Positions 1-9,979 of a stretch of 64,000 nucleotides of DNA are shown here, one piece after another. The position numbers were made by a program, and so were the translations under genes. The stretch's first letter is position 1. The number at the start of each line of letters is the position of its first letter. Under the pieces are notes generated by a model. The model searched no databases and was not told the DNA's origin. It saw only the letters and a list, made by a program, of their open reading frames with translations. Source of the DNA: Brasenia schreberi (taxonomy: Eukaryota; Streptophyta; Magnoliopsida; Nymphaeales; Cabombaceae); the NCBI GenBank assembly GCA_036023115.1, contig JAYKKT010000079.1:15897501-15961500 (forward strand), written 5' to 3'.

Positions 1-39
1 TTTATAAACAGAGGGGCATTACATTGCACATATCGGCTT

Positions 40-240
40 GGAAGACCTTGGACCCAATCAAAACTTAAACTCTCTTAAACTGAAATCGGAACCTAAACCA
101 AAACTGGTCCGATCCCGGTTCCAAGTCATAGGAAACCGGAACCGGCCATGTCTACCTTTTGGCCACAGAAATTTTGGTCGATATTTGGGTCAAGTCAACG
201 TGGTCTGGATCAAATCCTGACCCGACCCGCATGTAAGGGA
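40..240. repeat. GGTTCC/CCGGAACC-rich dispersed repeat relic
   Basis: The stretch is dense in GGTTCC-like words and ends with an 'accggccatgtctacc' motif. Closely similar ends occur near 25720 (inverted), 51150 and 54740, so this looks like a relic of a dispersed non-autonomous DNA transposon. I cannot define both termini here. The 60-codon reading frame across it resembles no protein and is not called. Confidence 0.35.
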
Positions 241-489
241 CCTTGCCACCCTATTGGTTGACAGCCACACGATTACACACCTATGCAATTGTAGTGTCAT
301 TGCATGCGTTAGGTCTCAATCGAGCTTTCTTCGAGCACAAGGGAGCGATCAGAGAGAGAGAAGGAAGCTAGAAAACATGAAAAGCATTGACAAATCACTC
401 GATTCGGTCGGGTTTTGAGGTAAAAACAGCTCGCTTCTCGTCTTGTCGTTTTATTTTTACGCTGAATAAACTAGGAACGCCGATAGGGA

Positions 490-521
<32 letters not shown>

Positions 522-781
522 GGCGAACGGCGTGGATCCCTCCTCGGGTCTCATTGGCCTCAAAAACCGTTGAAAACCACATAGCCTCCGGCACAACCAT
601 TCAAAAGGGCCGGTTTCCACCTTCTTCTCTCTTCAACTAGTGATTTCGCCGTCACCGGTGGCGATTGATGGTTATTCTTTGAGGTAAAAGGTTTGCCGAG
701 TGCCGAGGAGTCTAATCCGTTGACCAACTCTTGGTTCAAAACGCTGTCAAAAGCGGTTGACTTGAGATGAAAAGGTGGTGT
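241..781. other. Unassigned stretch with 29-base poly-G run
   Basis: No gene is recognised. The only striking element is an uninterrupted run of 29 G at 492-520, which gives a spurious poly-Gly reading frame on the plus strand. The rest is unremarkable single-copy-looking sequence. Confidence 0.5.
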
Positions 782-999
782 TTAGAGATGTTGGCTCGGG
801 AAGCTGATCAGGTTCGGCCTTCTCATAAAAAAATACATGATTGGATCAGAGCGGCCCATATGGTCCTGAGGGAGGACGAAGACCGGGCCTAGAAGGCCTA
901 TAGGATAATAGGTTCATTAGATATTAGATCAGGTCTATAAAATCCCATCTAAATTTGTTTGAAATACAAATCTAACCACAACATCTTAGGCTTCAACAA

Positions 1000-1265
1000 G
1001 CTATATACACATGTAATAAAAACCTATACATATAAATATATATACTACATATATATACACATACATATAATATATATATACATGTAATGAGAAAGCTATA
1101 TATATACATGTAATTGAAAAACTATATATACATGTAATTGAAAAAACTATATACATATAGCATATATAGTACATATATATACATGTGTAATAAAAAATAT
1201 ATACATCTATACATGTAACAGAAAAAACTATACATATACAATATATATACATGTAAATATGTAAT

Positions 1266-1330
<65 letters not shown>
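1000..1330. repeat. AT-rich minisatellite, left block
   Basis: The block is built from variants of 'acatgtaattgaaaaaacta' and 'acatgtaataaaaa' separated by TA runs, and ends in a long pure (TA)n at about 1267-1326. The same words form the array at 1694-2690. The Tyr/Ile-rich reading frames on the minus strand come from TA/TACA repetition and are not genes. Confidence 0.8.
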
Positions 1331-1334
1331 AAAT

Positions 1335-1694
1335 AACAACAACAACAACTAAGCCTTTTCCCATATTAGATGGGGTTACCTACATGGATTCTTTGTTTCC
1401 ACATAGCCCTATCATGTGCCATGTTAGCAGTTAACTCAACATAAGCTTAAATTATTTTTTATTGTTTTTTTCAACACTTTTGTGGTAATCCTCTATCTTT
1501 TTTAATACTTTCAAAATCTAGTTTTTCATACCTTCTTAAAGGTGCTTCTTTTGATCTTCTTTCTATATGTTCAAACCATCTTAAACGATATTCTCTCATT
1601 TTATCCTCTATTGGTGTCACTCCTAATTTGTTTCTAATAACCTAATTATGTATATGGTCTTTCCTTGTATGACCATTCATTCATCTCAACATCT
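1335..1694 (-). mobile_element. RTE-type LINE 3'-end fragment (5'-truncated)
   Basis: Read on the minus strand this matches the 3' part of the nearly complete RTE LINE at 32366-35535: the Met-Leu-Arg-Trp-Met region, the region for the His-Arg-Leu-Arg-Trp-Phe peptide, the 'ccatgtag' stretch and a terminal 'aaggcttagttgttg' with a TTG-repeat tail. It is a 5'-truncated retrotransposition product inside the minisatellite. Its upstream end abuts a second copy of 'caacatcttaggcttcaac' at a shared microhomology. Confidence 0.85.
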
Positions 1695-1750
1695 TAGGCT
1701 TCAACAAGCAATATACACATGTAATAAAAACCTATACTTATATATACACA

Positions 1751-1781
<31 letters not shown>

Positions 1782-2690
1782 CATGTAATGAAAAAAACTA
1801 TATATATACATGTAATTGAAAAACTATATATATACATGTAATTAAAAAAACTACATATATATGTAGTATATATAGTACATATATATATATATACACGTGT
1901 AATAAAAAGATATACATCTATACATGGAATGGAAAAAACTATACATATATAGTACATATACATGTATATAATATATATACACATACATATAATATATATA
2001 TACATATAATTGAAAAAACTACATATATATATGTAGTATATATAGTACATATATATACACGTGTAATAAAAAATATACATCTATACATGTAACGGAAAAA
2101 GCTATACATATATATAGTATATATATATACACATGTAATAAAACTTATACATATACACATACATATATATATATATATATATACATGTAATTGAAAAAAC
2201 TACATATATATATATATGTAGTATATATAGTACATATATATACACGTGTAATAAAAAATATACATCTATACATGTAACGGAAAAAACTATACATATATAT
2301 AGTATATATATACACATGTAAATATGTAATCAAATATATATATATATATATATATGTACATGTATATATATATATATGTATATATATATATGTACATGTA
2401 TATATATACTATACATCTATAAATGTAACGGAAAAAATATACATATATAGTATATATACATGTAAATATGTAATAAAAAATATATACATGTACATATATA
2501 TTTTTGATTACATATATATATATATATACATGTACATATGTATATACATATATATACATGTGTATATACATATACATGTACTATATATATGTATAATTTT
2601 TCAATTACATGTATATATATATTATAAATGTATGTGTATATATAGTACATATATATGTATATACATATATATAGTTTTTTATTATATGTG
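1694..2690. repeat. AT-rich minisatellite, right block
   Basis: This continues the 1000-1330 array. Units consist of 'tacatgtaattgaaaaaact', 'acgtgtaataaaaaatatac' and 'catctatacatgtaacgg' in the same order several times, separated by TA/TATACA runs. A higher-order unit of roughly 180-200 bp recurs near 1890, 2060 and 2245. No coding potential is seen. Confidence 0.8.
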
Positions 2691-2880
2691 TATATGGCTT
2701 GTTGAAGCCTGAAATCTTGTGGTTGGATTTGGATTTCATGCAGATTTGGATAAGGTCATACAGACCTAATCTAATAATTTTCTTGTGACCCTGTGGGCCG
2801 GTCCCTAGGGTGATATGGTCTGAGCCGTTCAGCCCTGCTTTAAATATGAGCCGAAATTCTCTGATTTGACATCTCTAATC

Positions 2881-3236
2881 ATGTCTGACATGAGCATGTT
2901 TTGTTGGATTGGGTCGTACAGGACTGAGTCCGGGTGACCATATATATTAGGAGTGTGACACGTGCTTGAATTCTGTCTCGTTCCAGCACGTCCAATTCAT
3001 ATTTGTTATGTTTAATAGATCCAGATTTCTTAAATTGATCCATATATGAGCAAAATGGATCTAGCAGTGTGATGAAGTGTTGGATTTGTTATTGAATGTA
3101 GTTTATTAATTTATTGTGATCTATGGATGAAATTAAGGTGATTTGGAGTGTGGTGGACACCATATGGGTATTGATATAACTAAAAAAGCACTGTTGCTTA
3201 GCTTATGAGTATGAGCCATCTTTATAAGTCACCTTC

Positions 3237-3270
<34 letters not shown>

Positions 3271-3640
3271 CGCGTGTGCATTCATTTATGTATGTACACA
3301 TATGCATGAATATATATTTATTTAGAATGATTTCTTTGAGCAATGATTATGCAACGCATAGATGATCGAAGGAATGATCTGATGGTTGAATGGACTTCAC
3401 ACACACTTTTGACGAAGGAAAATGTGAATTACATACTAAGTATAACAAAATAAATCCCATTAATCCAATTTAACTGACAAGAAGCAAAAAAATCAAAGTG
3501 ATTTTGAATTCAAATTTCAACGATTTATTTCTTAAATTAGATGGCTAAGATTTGTTTGAATATACTAGCATGCACCCGTGCTAGCATATGCAAGATTCTC
3601 TCTCACTCTCTCTACACACAGTATGTGTGCATGTGTTCGA
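2881..3640. other. No gene seen; small TA/TG microsatellite
   Basis: AT-rich sequence with a compound (TA)n(TG)n microsatellite at about 3236-3280. I recognise no exon or transposon in the remainder. Confidence 0.5.
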
Positions 3641-3644
3641 ATGA

Positions 3645-3646
<2 letters not shown>

Positions 3647-3696
<50 letters not shown>

Positions 3697-3700
3697 TAAT
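3647..3700. repeat. (CA)n(TA)n microsatellite
   Basis: A pure CA run is followed directly by TA. The flanking sequence is the downstream region of the peptide pseudogene on the minus strand. Confidence 0.9.
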
Positions 3701-3827
3701 GAAGTCCCAAAGGCAGCTAAATCAAACCTAGCAAACGAGAAAATTTTGAGGTTTATTACTAGAACAAGTTCAAATGAGCTACAATAGGCATCCAAACTAA
3801 TTAATTGACACAAAAATGCATATACAA

Positions 3828-3972
3828 TCAGAGCAACAAGATGATTACAACAAAAGTAAGGATCGCAGCCAACAAAGAGTAAGAGTGAGGAATAAAGGAG
3901 GCATCTGCAGAGCTTCAAGGAACAAGGTTCGAACCCGGAGGCCCAATATATATGGGCTGAGGCCCGAGCCCT
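3828..3972 (-). pseudogene. Secreted AG-peptide-like gene, copy 1 (broken)
   Basis: The last 24 or so codons read Ser-Ala-Asp-Ala-Ser-Phe-Ile-Pro-His-Ser followed by an Ala-Ala-Ile-Leu-Thr-Phe hydrophobic tail and TGA at 3830-3828. This is clearly homologous to the C-terminus of copies at 5850-6053 and 11623-11826. The 5' leader is also conserved up to the start-codon context ('ccggaccAtGgctcgg' in copy 4), but here the ATG is AGG at 3972-3970. The interval from start to stop is 145 nt against 204 in the intact copies, so about 59 nt covering the signal peptide are missing and the frame is broken, with a TGA just before the conserved tail. It is a dead duplicate of the cluster. Confidence 0.8.
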
Positions 3973-4039
3973 GGTCCGGTGGAGCTGAATAAGACTAAGC
4001 TGAGATGACCAACAAGAGAATGTGGGACTCCTAAACTTC

Positions 4040-4265
4040 GTAGGCTCACCTTGAAATGGCACATTAGTGTGTATATATAGTACACACACAATATATATAC
4101 ATACATACATACATACATATACATACATACATACATATATATATATACATATGTAGGCTCACCTTGAAATGGCACATTAGTGTGTATATATAGTACACAC
4201 ACAATATATATACATACATACATACATATACATACATACATACATATACATACATACATATATAT
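4040..4265. repeat. Tandem duplication of about 113 bp
   Basis: The segment starting 'gtaggctcaccttgaaatgg' at 4040 is repeated at 4153 with almost no change in the non-repetitive half. Each copy runs into a TACA microsatellite. The unique half belongs to the 5' leader of the peptide pseudogene (copy 1). Confidence 0.9.
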
Positions 4266-4594
4266 GTATATATATATACATATATACATACATATGTATA
4301 TATATACATATATACATATATGTATATGTATATGTATATATACATATGTATATATATATGTATATATACATACATATATATATGTATATATATACATATA
4401 TATACATACATATACATATATATACATACATATATACACATACATATATATACATATATATACACACATATATATATATATATACACACATATATATATA
4501 CATATATATATATATATCACATATATATACATACATATATATACATATATACATATATATACATATATACATATATATACATACACACACACAC
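4266..4594. repeat. TACA/TATACA microsatellite
   Basis: Long imperfect array of TACA, TATACA and TATG units ending in a short (CA)n. All Tyr/Ile/Val-rich reading frames through it on both strands are artefacts. The array splits the leader of pseudogene copy 1 from its original upstream sequence, which resumes at about 4800. Confidence 0.9.
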
Positions 4595-5499
4595 GGTGAT
4601 GGGATTGCAAAGCTCATAATAAAATCGTTCATAACAAAGCAACTTCCAAATATCAGAAAAGCACTCACCAACCCATGGACCTTGTGGTTGTTTATTATAA
4701 AATTGTCCATAAAATTGCACGACTGGCGGTGGCTCACCTGAAAGTTATGAGTTCGAAACTGAGGGCTTGCATGTGGCTTCGATTCTACCAGAAAAAGATT
4801 CTCCATGATAAAGCAACTTCTTATAAAAAAAAAGAACATCACTAATCATTTACTTTATGGTTAACAAAGTACTAATTACATATATTAAGATTAAGTAGTC
4901 GGAATAACGACTGACTTTGAAACTTCATTTATTTTTTGCGGAAAGATGAAGAAACACAAGTTGGTGATACTTGATGGGCGGATCTCCGCTCCTCCTAGCG
5001 GAGGGGCCTTTTCCGATGGTTGTCAACCAGTGGCGGTGGGCAGATATTGTGAGTGTAGAAAACCTATCTCGACGGTTCTAACGGGAAAACTTTAATCGTC
5101 GATCATTGATCAATGGTAACCCGTCGATTGCCTCTTAATTAACCGTTAAAACAAGTTTAGGTTTTGATGGTTTTTGTGGATCGTTGTCTTCAAACATTTT
5201 CAATTGTTAGGGGAAAATACAGTGAATTGTTGCATCAGAAAATGACCTAATTTTCTTTGACAGTCTTGTGTGTCGCCCATTTATTTATTTTTTAACCATT
5301 GAGCGAACTCACGTTTCTACCAAATCGAACGAAAATTTCACAAAAGTATCTTAGTATATCGATGTGATACTTTGAGACTTAATTTCCTCACACAATAAAA
5401 AGAAAGATACGATATTTTTGTCATTAATAAAAAGAATCTCTCTATAACATTATTATCTCTTAATCATATGGCACCTATATGAGAATACTGACATGGCAT
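4595..5499. other. Duplicated upstream flank of peptide copy 1; otherwise no gene
   Basis: The block at about 4801-4900 ('ataaagcaacttcttataaaa', then 'gttaacaaagt') matches the flank of copy 2 at 6299-6365, marking the far end of the duplicated segment. The remaining sequence to 5499 shows no recognisable exon. Confidence 0.5.
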
Positions 5500-5640
5500 T
5501 TAAGCTGCATCATGAGGTCTCGAGTTCGCGTCTTGCGAATGGAGAAAACCAGTGCTAAGAGAGTTTTACTCTCATAGTGGGCCGACCCAGCTCACACCGG
5601 ATCACGCGGGTTCTTTGGAGGATTTGGGTGGTGTACTTCA
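5500..5640 (+). mobile_element. SINE-like tRNA-derived element (possible)
   Basis: A 'ggtctcgagttcgcgtctt' stretch resembles an RNA polymerase III B box, as in other SINE-like pieces of this window (for example 20810-20935 on the minus strand). No complete A box, tail or target-site duplication could be fixed, so the limits are rough. Confidence 0.35.
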
Positions 5641-5849
5641 TCCTGGAAGAAAGAAATTGTATGTATTGTATGACACGTTGTCATATAATATGATATGCTA
5701 GTTAGTAGTTATAACCTTGGGTTTCTTTTGATTTTCATTTTAATTTGTTTTATATGATACTCTGATATGTTATGTTAGTATTGTTTCATGAGATATACAG
5801 CAACTAACAACCAAACGAGCCCATACTAAAAATTGAATCTTGTATTAAA

Positions 5850-6053
5850 TCAAAGGAAGATGATGTTCACAACAAAAGCAAGGACTGCAGCCATGAGAGA
5901 GTGAGGAACCGAGCCGGTACGTGCTGAGTCGTCGTGAAGGTGGTCTGTTGGAGACATAGTATCAAAGCCTGACTGAGATGCCACAAATGAATCTCCGACG
6001 AGCACCATTGCTATGATAACCAGCACAACCATACGGACCGAGACACAAGCCAT
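5850..6053 (-). CDS. Small secreted AG-peptide-like protein, copy 2 (67 aa)
   Basis: Residues 1-25 form a signal peptide (Met-Ala-Cys-Val start, then a Val/Ile/Leu core ending Phe-Val-Ala). The mature part is short and polar (Gly-Phe-Asp-Thr-Met-Ser-Pro, Asp-His-Leu-His-Asp-Asp). A conserved tail follows, Val-Pro-His-Ser-Leu then Ala-Ala-Val-Leu-Ala-Phe and hydrophobic residues to the end. I chose the Met at 6053 because it matches the start in copy 4 and gives the same 67-aa length; the frame is open further upstream, but that part is the duplicated 5' leader. The layout fits a GPI-anchored cell-surface peptide of arabinogalactan-peptide type, although this copy has few Ala/Ser-Pro motifs. 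Assignment to that class is inference; membership in the local family is seen directly. Confidence 0.65.
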   Translation of the reverse strand: MACVSVRMVVLVIIAMVLVGDSFVASQSGFDTMSPTDHLHDDSARTGSVPHSLMAAVLAFVVNIIFL

Positions 6054-6176
6054 GGTCCGGTATAATGGATCAAAACTAGCAGAGATGATCACCAAGAACA
6101 GTGGGCTGCGAAAGCCTACTATGCTCGCGGACTTGGCTTCTCCACCTCTTGTATTAATGGATGGCTCTGCCATACT

Positions 6177-6198
6177 TATAGGTACAAGGGGAATATTG
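6177..6198 (-). promoter_or_regulatory. Putative core promoter of peptide copy 2
   Basis: On the minus strand, 'caatattcc' (6198-6190) is followed a few bases later by 'tacctata' (6184-6177), about 125 bp before the start codon. Copy 4 has the same pair at 11474-11500, where the second element is a full TATA box. Here the box is degenerate (ctataagta). Confidence 0.5.
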
Positions 6199-6462
6199 AG
6201 AGTGTGGACGTATATGCTATTAGAAGGTTTATTAGAGAATTGGCCATAATCAAGCAACTTCTTTCTTGGATTGTGCTTTTTTCTTTGTTTGGATTGGCCA
6301 TAATCAAACAACTACTTATAAAAGAAACACCATAATCGATCAACTTTGAGATTAACAAAGTGTTCATTATATCAAAATATGGAGTGGAAATAACATGACT
6401 TCTTTCGTGTGTGTACACATACACATACGCACATACGTGCACACACACACACACACATGCAC

Positions 6463-6652
6463 GGCGTGATATCTACTCAATTGAGTAGGATGCACACACT
6501 CCTGTTTGCTACCTTCTAGGATGCACACACTCTTTAGTCGTAGCCTTTCCGCCCACATGCACACATATATAGGCGTGATATCTACTCAAGTGAGTAGGAT
6601 GCACACACTCCCATTTGCTACCTTCCGCTGCTTTAGTTGTAGCCTTTGTCTT
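6463..6652. repeat. Direct repeat, period 109 bp, with internal palindrome
   Basis: The unit beginning 'ggcgtgatatctactcaa' at 6463 recurs at 6572, both including 'gtaggatgcacacactc' and a 'tttgctacctt' stretch. The first unit contains a perfect 16-bp palindrome, ctactcaattgagtag, at 6473-6488; the second has one mismatch. No coding function is apparent. Confidence 0.8.
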
Positions 6653-6895
6653 TCACAACCTCTCATTATTCTGTTTTTGTTCGAAACTACGTCTATCGAT
6701 CAAAATCATTATAATAGATAATAGATAATTTTGTGGTTTTTTAAGATGTTTTTGATCGTGGTTTTGACTGATTGATCATAGTGTGGATCAATAGAGGATA
6801 AGTAAAAAATGATGGTGGGTAGGAACGGATGGTTGAAACAGTAAAAGGTAGAGAAACATGGGCATGTGTCTTTAAATCAAACGAGTAGGTATCAC

Positions 6896-6896
6896 C

Positions 6897-6988
<92 letters not shown>
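6896..6988. repeat. (TC)n(TA)n microsatellite
   Basis: A pure CT run followed by about 60 bp of pure TA. Confidence 0.9.
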
Positions 6989-6992
<4 letters not shown>

Positions 6993-8039
6993 GACAATTG
7001 TTAGACATTCAGCATTATTTCATTCTCTTGCTCCAATTTTGTTCTCTTCCTTCTTATGAAGATTTTATTTTTGTTGGAACTCTCTTTACATTTGGCGGGG
7101 TCCTTTTTCTCTTCATCTTTTTATTTTGGTCTGCGGGGATGGGATCATTGCTGCATCCCACTAACAGGAAACAGATAATCAGATTTGGGTTTGGATTCAG
7201 ATAAAAGTTGCTGAAGAAAGAAATTTACACAGATCAGATACCAGGTATCTGTCATAGCTGGATATAGTTAGGATTTTGTTACAGAATCCAATCCAAACCT
7301 GACTCTGAGTGATAATTGGATTCACTTCCACTTGCTGCATCCAAGCTATCAAGGATTCTGATTTGATATGAATCTGTTGCATCGGAATAAGAAAAAACAA
7401 AACATCTTTTAATCACAGATTAGGGGTGTTTCTAAATTTAAAGAAAGGCAGTTAATAGGTATGTAATGTTTATTATATCTCCACAAGGTGGGCATATCTG
7501 AACATCTGATGATGATGACAATAATAATAATAATAATGACCTAAATCACACAATACTGGAAATATCTGATCGTATTTCAATTCCTTACAAGAGCAAACAG
7601 ATGAACCCTCTTTCCTTATGTGCAGATACATCTCAACATCTTCAATTCTTTTCCACATACACCTTTTTCCGATCGACACCCAAAACCAAAGATTATTTCT
7701 GGTATCACAATTACTTCATGATATTTACCTTTTAATTTTATTGGTATCTACTAGTCACAAATGAACACTTGATGCACTTAATTGCCTCGGTATCACTCTC
7801 ATGACCTTTAAGTTGTGAGCTGACCCTCACACTAACATTTTCCTTCAATAGCCTCATTACTGGTATGCTCTTTTCGCTTACCTTAATATTTCTGTGGCTG
7901 CCCTTGTCAATTGTCTATTGCTCACTGCTCATCATTATAAAGCAGTGTTCAGCTTCTTCACATGTCAACTATTGATCTGCTCAGTGCTGTGAAGAGCAGA
8001 CCCTTCGAAATGAGTTTCTGGATGTCAAGTGTACTTCGT
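6989..8039. other. No gene recognised
   Basis: AT-rich sequence with a short (AAT)n at 7520-7535. The open frames on both strands are short and match nothing I know. Confidence 0.45.
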
Positions 8040-8500
8040 ATGCTTGCACATGTTCAAAGAGCAGCTCACCATCATTGCACATGAGATGATAGACAGCATG
8101 AGGAAGAGAAAAGAACCTCTAAGCTTGTGAAAACCTCTATGCTTTTGATAACTGTTCTTGTCAAAGCCTACAACAGGGTAGACTGGGACTTTTCACAAGA
8201 TTCATTGAGAACTTTTGTATTTACAGAAGGGAGAAGGGAGAATAATGTGCATCATGTCATGTGTTACCACTATCAACTTCTCAATGCTAATTAATGGGAA
8301 GGCAGGAGACTGATTTTCTAGCTCTCGAGGAATTAGGCGGGATGATTCCCTGTCGTCCTACTTATTCCTCTTAGTAATGGAATGAGTAACAAGAATTCTG
8401 TAGATGGAGCAACAAAGTGGCATCATTACCCAGCTATGGTACGTAAAATTTGGTTGGAGTCACGACCTCATGATACTCTTGTTTTCCTTACAAGATAGGA
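8040..8500 (+). pseudogene. L1-type LINE reverse transcriptase relic
   Basis: Across shifting frames I can read L1 reverse transcriptase landmarks in order: an Ala-His-Glu-Met-Ile-Asp-Ser-Met segment (about 8078-8101), Val-Lys-Ala-Tyr-Asn-Arg-Val-Asp-Trp-Asp-Phe (about 8162-8194), Ser-Ser-Arg-Gly-Ile-Arg-Arg-Asp-Asp-Ser-Leu-Ser-Ser-Tyr-Leu-Phe (about 8320-8370), and Ser-His-Asp-Leu-Met-Ile where a functional enzyme has Phe-Ala-Asp-Asp-Leu-Met-Ile (about 8458-8475). Stops and frameshifts lie between them and the first catalytic Asp of the FADD box is His, so it is dead. Confidence 0.75.
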
Positions 8501-9340
8501 ACTGGTATATGGCATTGTGCAGGTTCAATATCAGCAACCTCCATAGCTGGCAGATGTCCAAGACTCAATATCAGGCATTGTGCAGGTTCACCTTCCATAC
8601 ACTTCTAGTAGTGAACTAAATCTTCGAGAGTATATGTCTGGGTTTATGAGAGATGCTCCAGAAGAGGTTTGTAACTAGGTAGGCAAATCTGTATGTTTCA
8701 GCTAAAGAGCAACTTACATGGCATAACAGCAGTCATTTTGTTGCTAAGGATATCATATAGAGAATCGACAAGAAAACAAAAACATCATATATGCATAATA
8801 TTTGTAGTGTATGACATTTTCGTTTAGTTTTATGGTTTCAGAGTTATTTCCTTCATCATTGGTAGACAATAGGACTTTTTGGACCATGTCATTCTTAGTA
8901 TTCTTCAACTATCACTAGTCATTTCCAATTTCCACAAACCTCACCGATTACTATATCACTAGGATCAAAGCAATGCATTATGCCTAGAAGTCATTGATGT
9001 ACTAATTGATAAGGCTAGCAGAAACAGGAAAATGACAGTGTTAGATAAAGCTATTGAGAAGAGTATGGTCTAAAAGGCCTAATTATCTTCCAATGATGAG
9101 AAAAAGAACTTTGCAACCACAAGATCAAACAAAAATGTCATGCACTATAAATAGCATGCATATGTTATCTTTTTTGTCTACTAACAAATTATCTTTGTGA
9201 CCTCAACTTCAGAGATGGGCAAAGAGCCCGTTTGACAAATTTCTGGCTTATAAAAGAAAAATACCATAGTTGAGACTCAACAAGAAAAGTGGTCACCTAA
9301 TCATCATCACAATATTAATCACTAGTACAAAAGTACATTT
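8501..9340. other. No gene recognised
   Basis: A short repeat ('ggcattgtgcaggttca') occurs at 8512 and 8575. The rest is AT-rich without recognisable motifs. Confidence 0.45.
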
Positions 9341-9790
9341 GAGTTATAGTATAAAAAATATGAGTATCAAACCTATCAACCAAAAATAACGAGACCCAAC
9401 TCATGCTTCTTCAACATCATTAGTAGATCAAGCACAGTTTGACAACATTGCTCAAACATGTCTAACATCTCTATGATAGGAGAGCTAGTCAACAACAAAC
9501 AATGCAAATGTTCAAACAGTTGTAACACTCGTGATGAGTATAGTGAAAAATATGAGTTATAGTAAAAAAATGTACATCATATCTATCAACCCAAAAAATA
9601 ACGAACTCAATTCATACATCTTCAACATCATTAGCAGTCATACTATCAAGCATGGTATGGCAACACTACTCAAAACATCTTTAACATCTCCATGATAGGA
9701 GGGTCAATTAGCAACAAATATGGTAAATGTTCAAACGTCTCCATGATAGGAGGGTCAATCAACAGCACATGTGGCAAATGTTCAAACAAT
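9341..9790. repeat. Tandem repeat, about 213-bp period, with nested 51-bp repeat
   Basis: 'gagttatagta' and the following block ('ctatcaacc', 'cttcaacatcattag', 'catgataggag', 'caaatgttcaaac') occur at 9341 and again at 9554. Inside the second unit a 51-bp subunit beginning 'tctccatgataggagggtca' is duplicated (9687 and 9738). It lies downstream of the MAIN-like relic on the same (minus) strand and may belong to that element. Confidence 0.75.
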
Positions 9791-9979
9791 TGTAATACTC
9801 ATGCTACTGTAAGAAGTTGATGAGTAAGAGATAACCTATGACAAACATATCCCTTCCATATGCATGCTTGTGGTTGTTCGTTAACCCATTCTGGTGGCAA
9901 AGTCGCTCTAAAGGATAAGAAATATTCATAAATATATGTCTATAATACAACACAATATTTATGTGTTGTATTATAAAAA

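Larger units (their letters stand above)
782..2880. mobile_element. Foldback element with long terminal inverted repeats
   Basis: The left arm (about 782-1010) and the right arm (about 2692-2880) are inverted copies of each other. The best-preserved part is 'aggcttcaacaag' preceded by a 'ctaaccacaa'-like stretch at 970-1000, mirrored at 2697-2730 by 'cttgttgaagcct' and 'cttgtggttgg'. Similarity continues outward through a 'ccatatgg'/'ccatatca' block near 848 and 2815 and possibly to 'tagagatgt' at 782 and its complement near 2870. The interior is an AT-rich minisatellite with no transposase. It looks like a non-autonomous foldback or MITE-like element. I found no clear target-site duplication, so the outer limits are approximate. 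Confidence 0.55.

Noticed and set aside
387..584. 65-codon frame with a poly-Gly run
   Set aside because: The poly-Gly comes from the 29-base G run; the rest matches nothing.
1001..2712. Many Tyr/Ile/Cys-rich reading frames of 60-128 codons on both strands
   Set aside because: They are translations of TA, TATACA and 'acatgtaat' repeats; composition follows the repeat, not a protein.
3915..4842. Several 100-230-codon overlapping frames on both strands
   Set aside because: They run through the TACA microsatellite and the duplicated leader; no recognisable domain.
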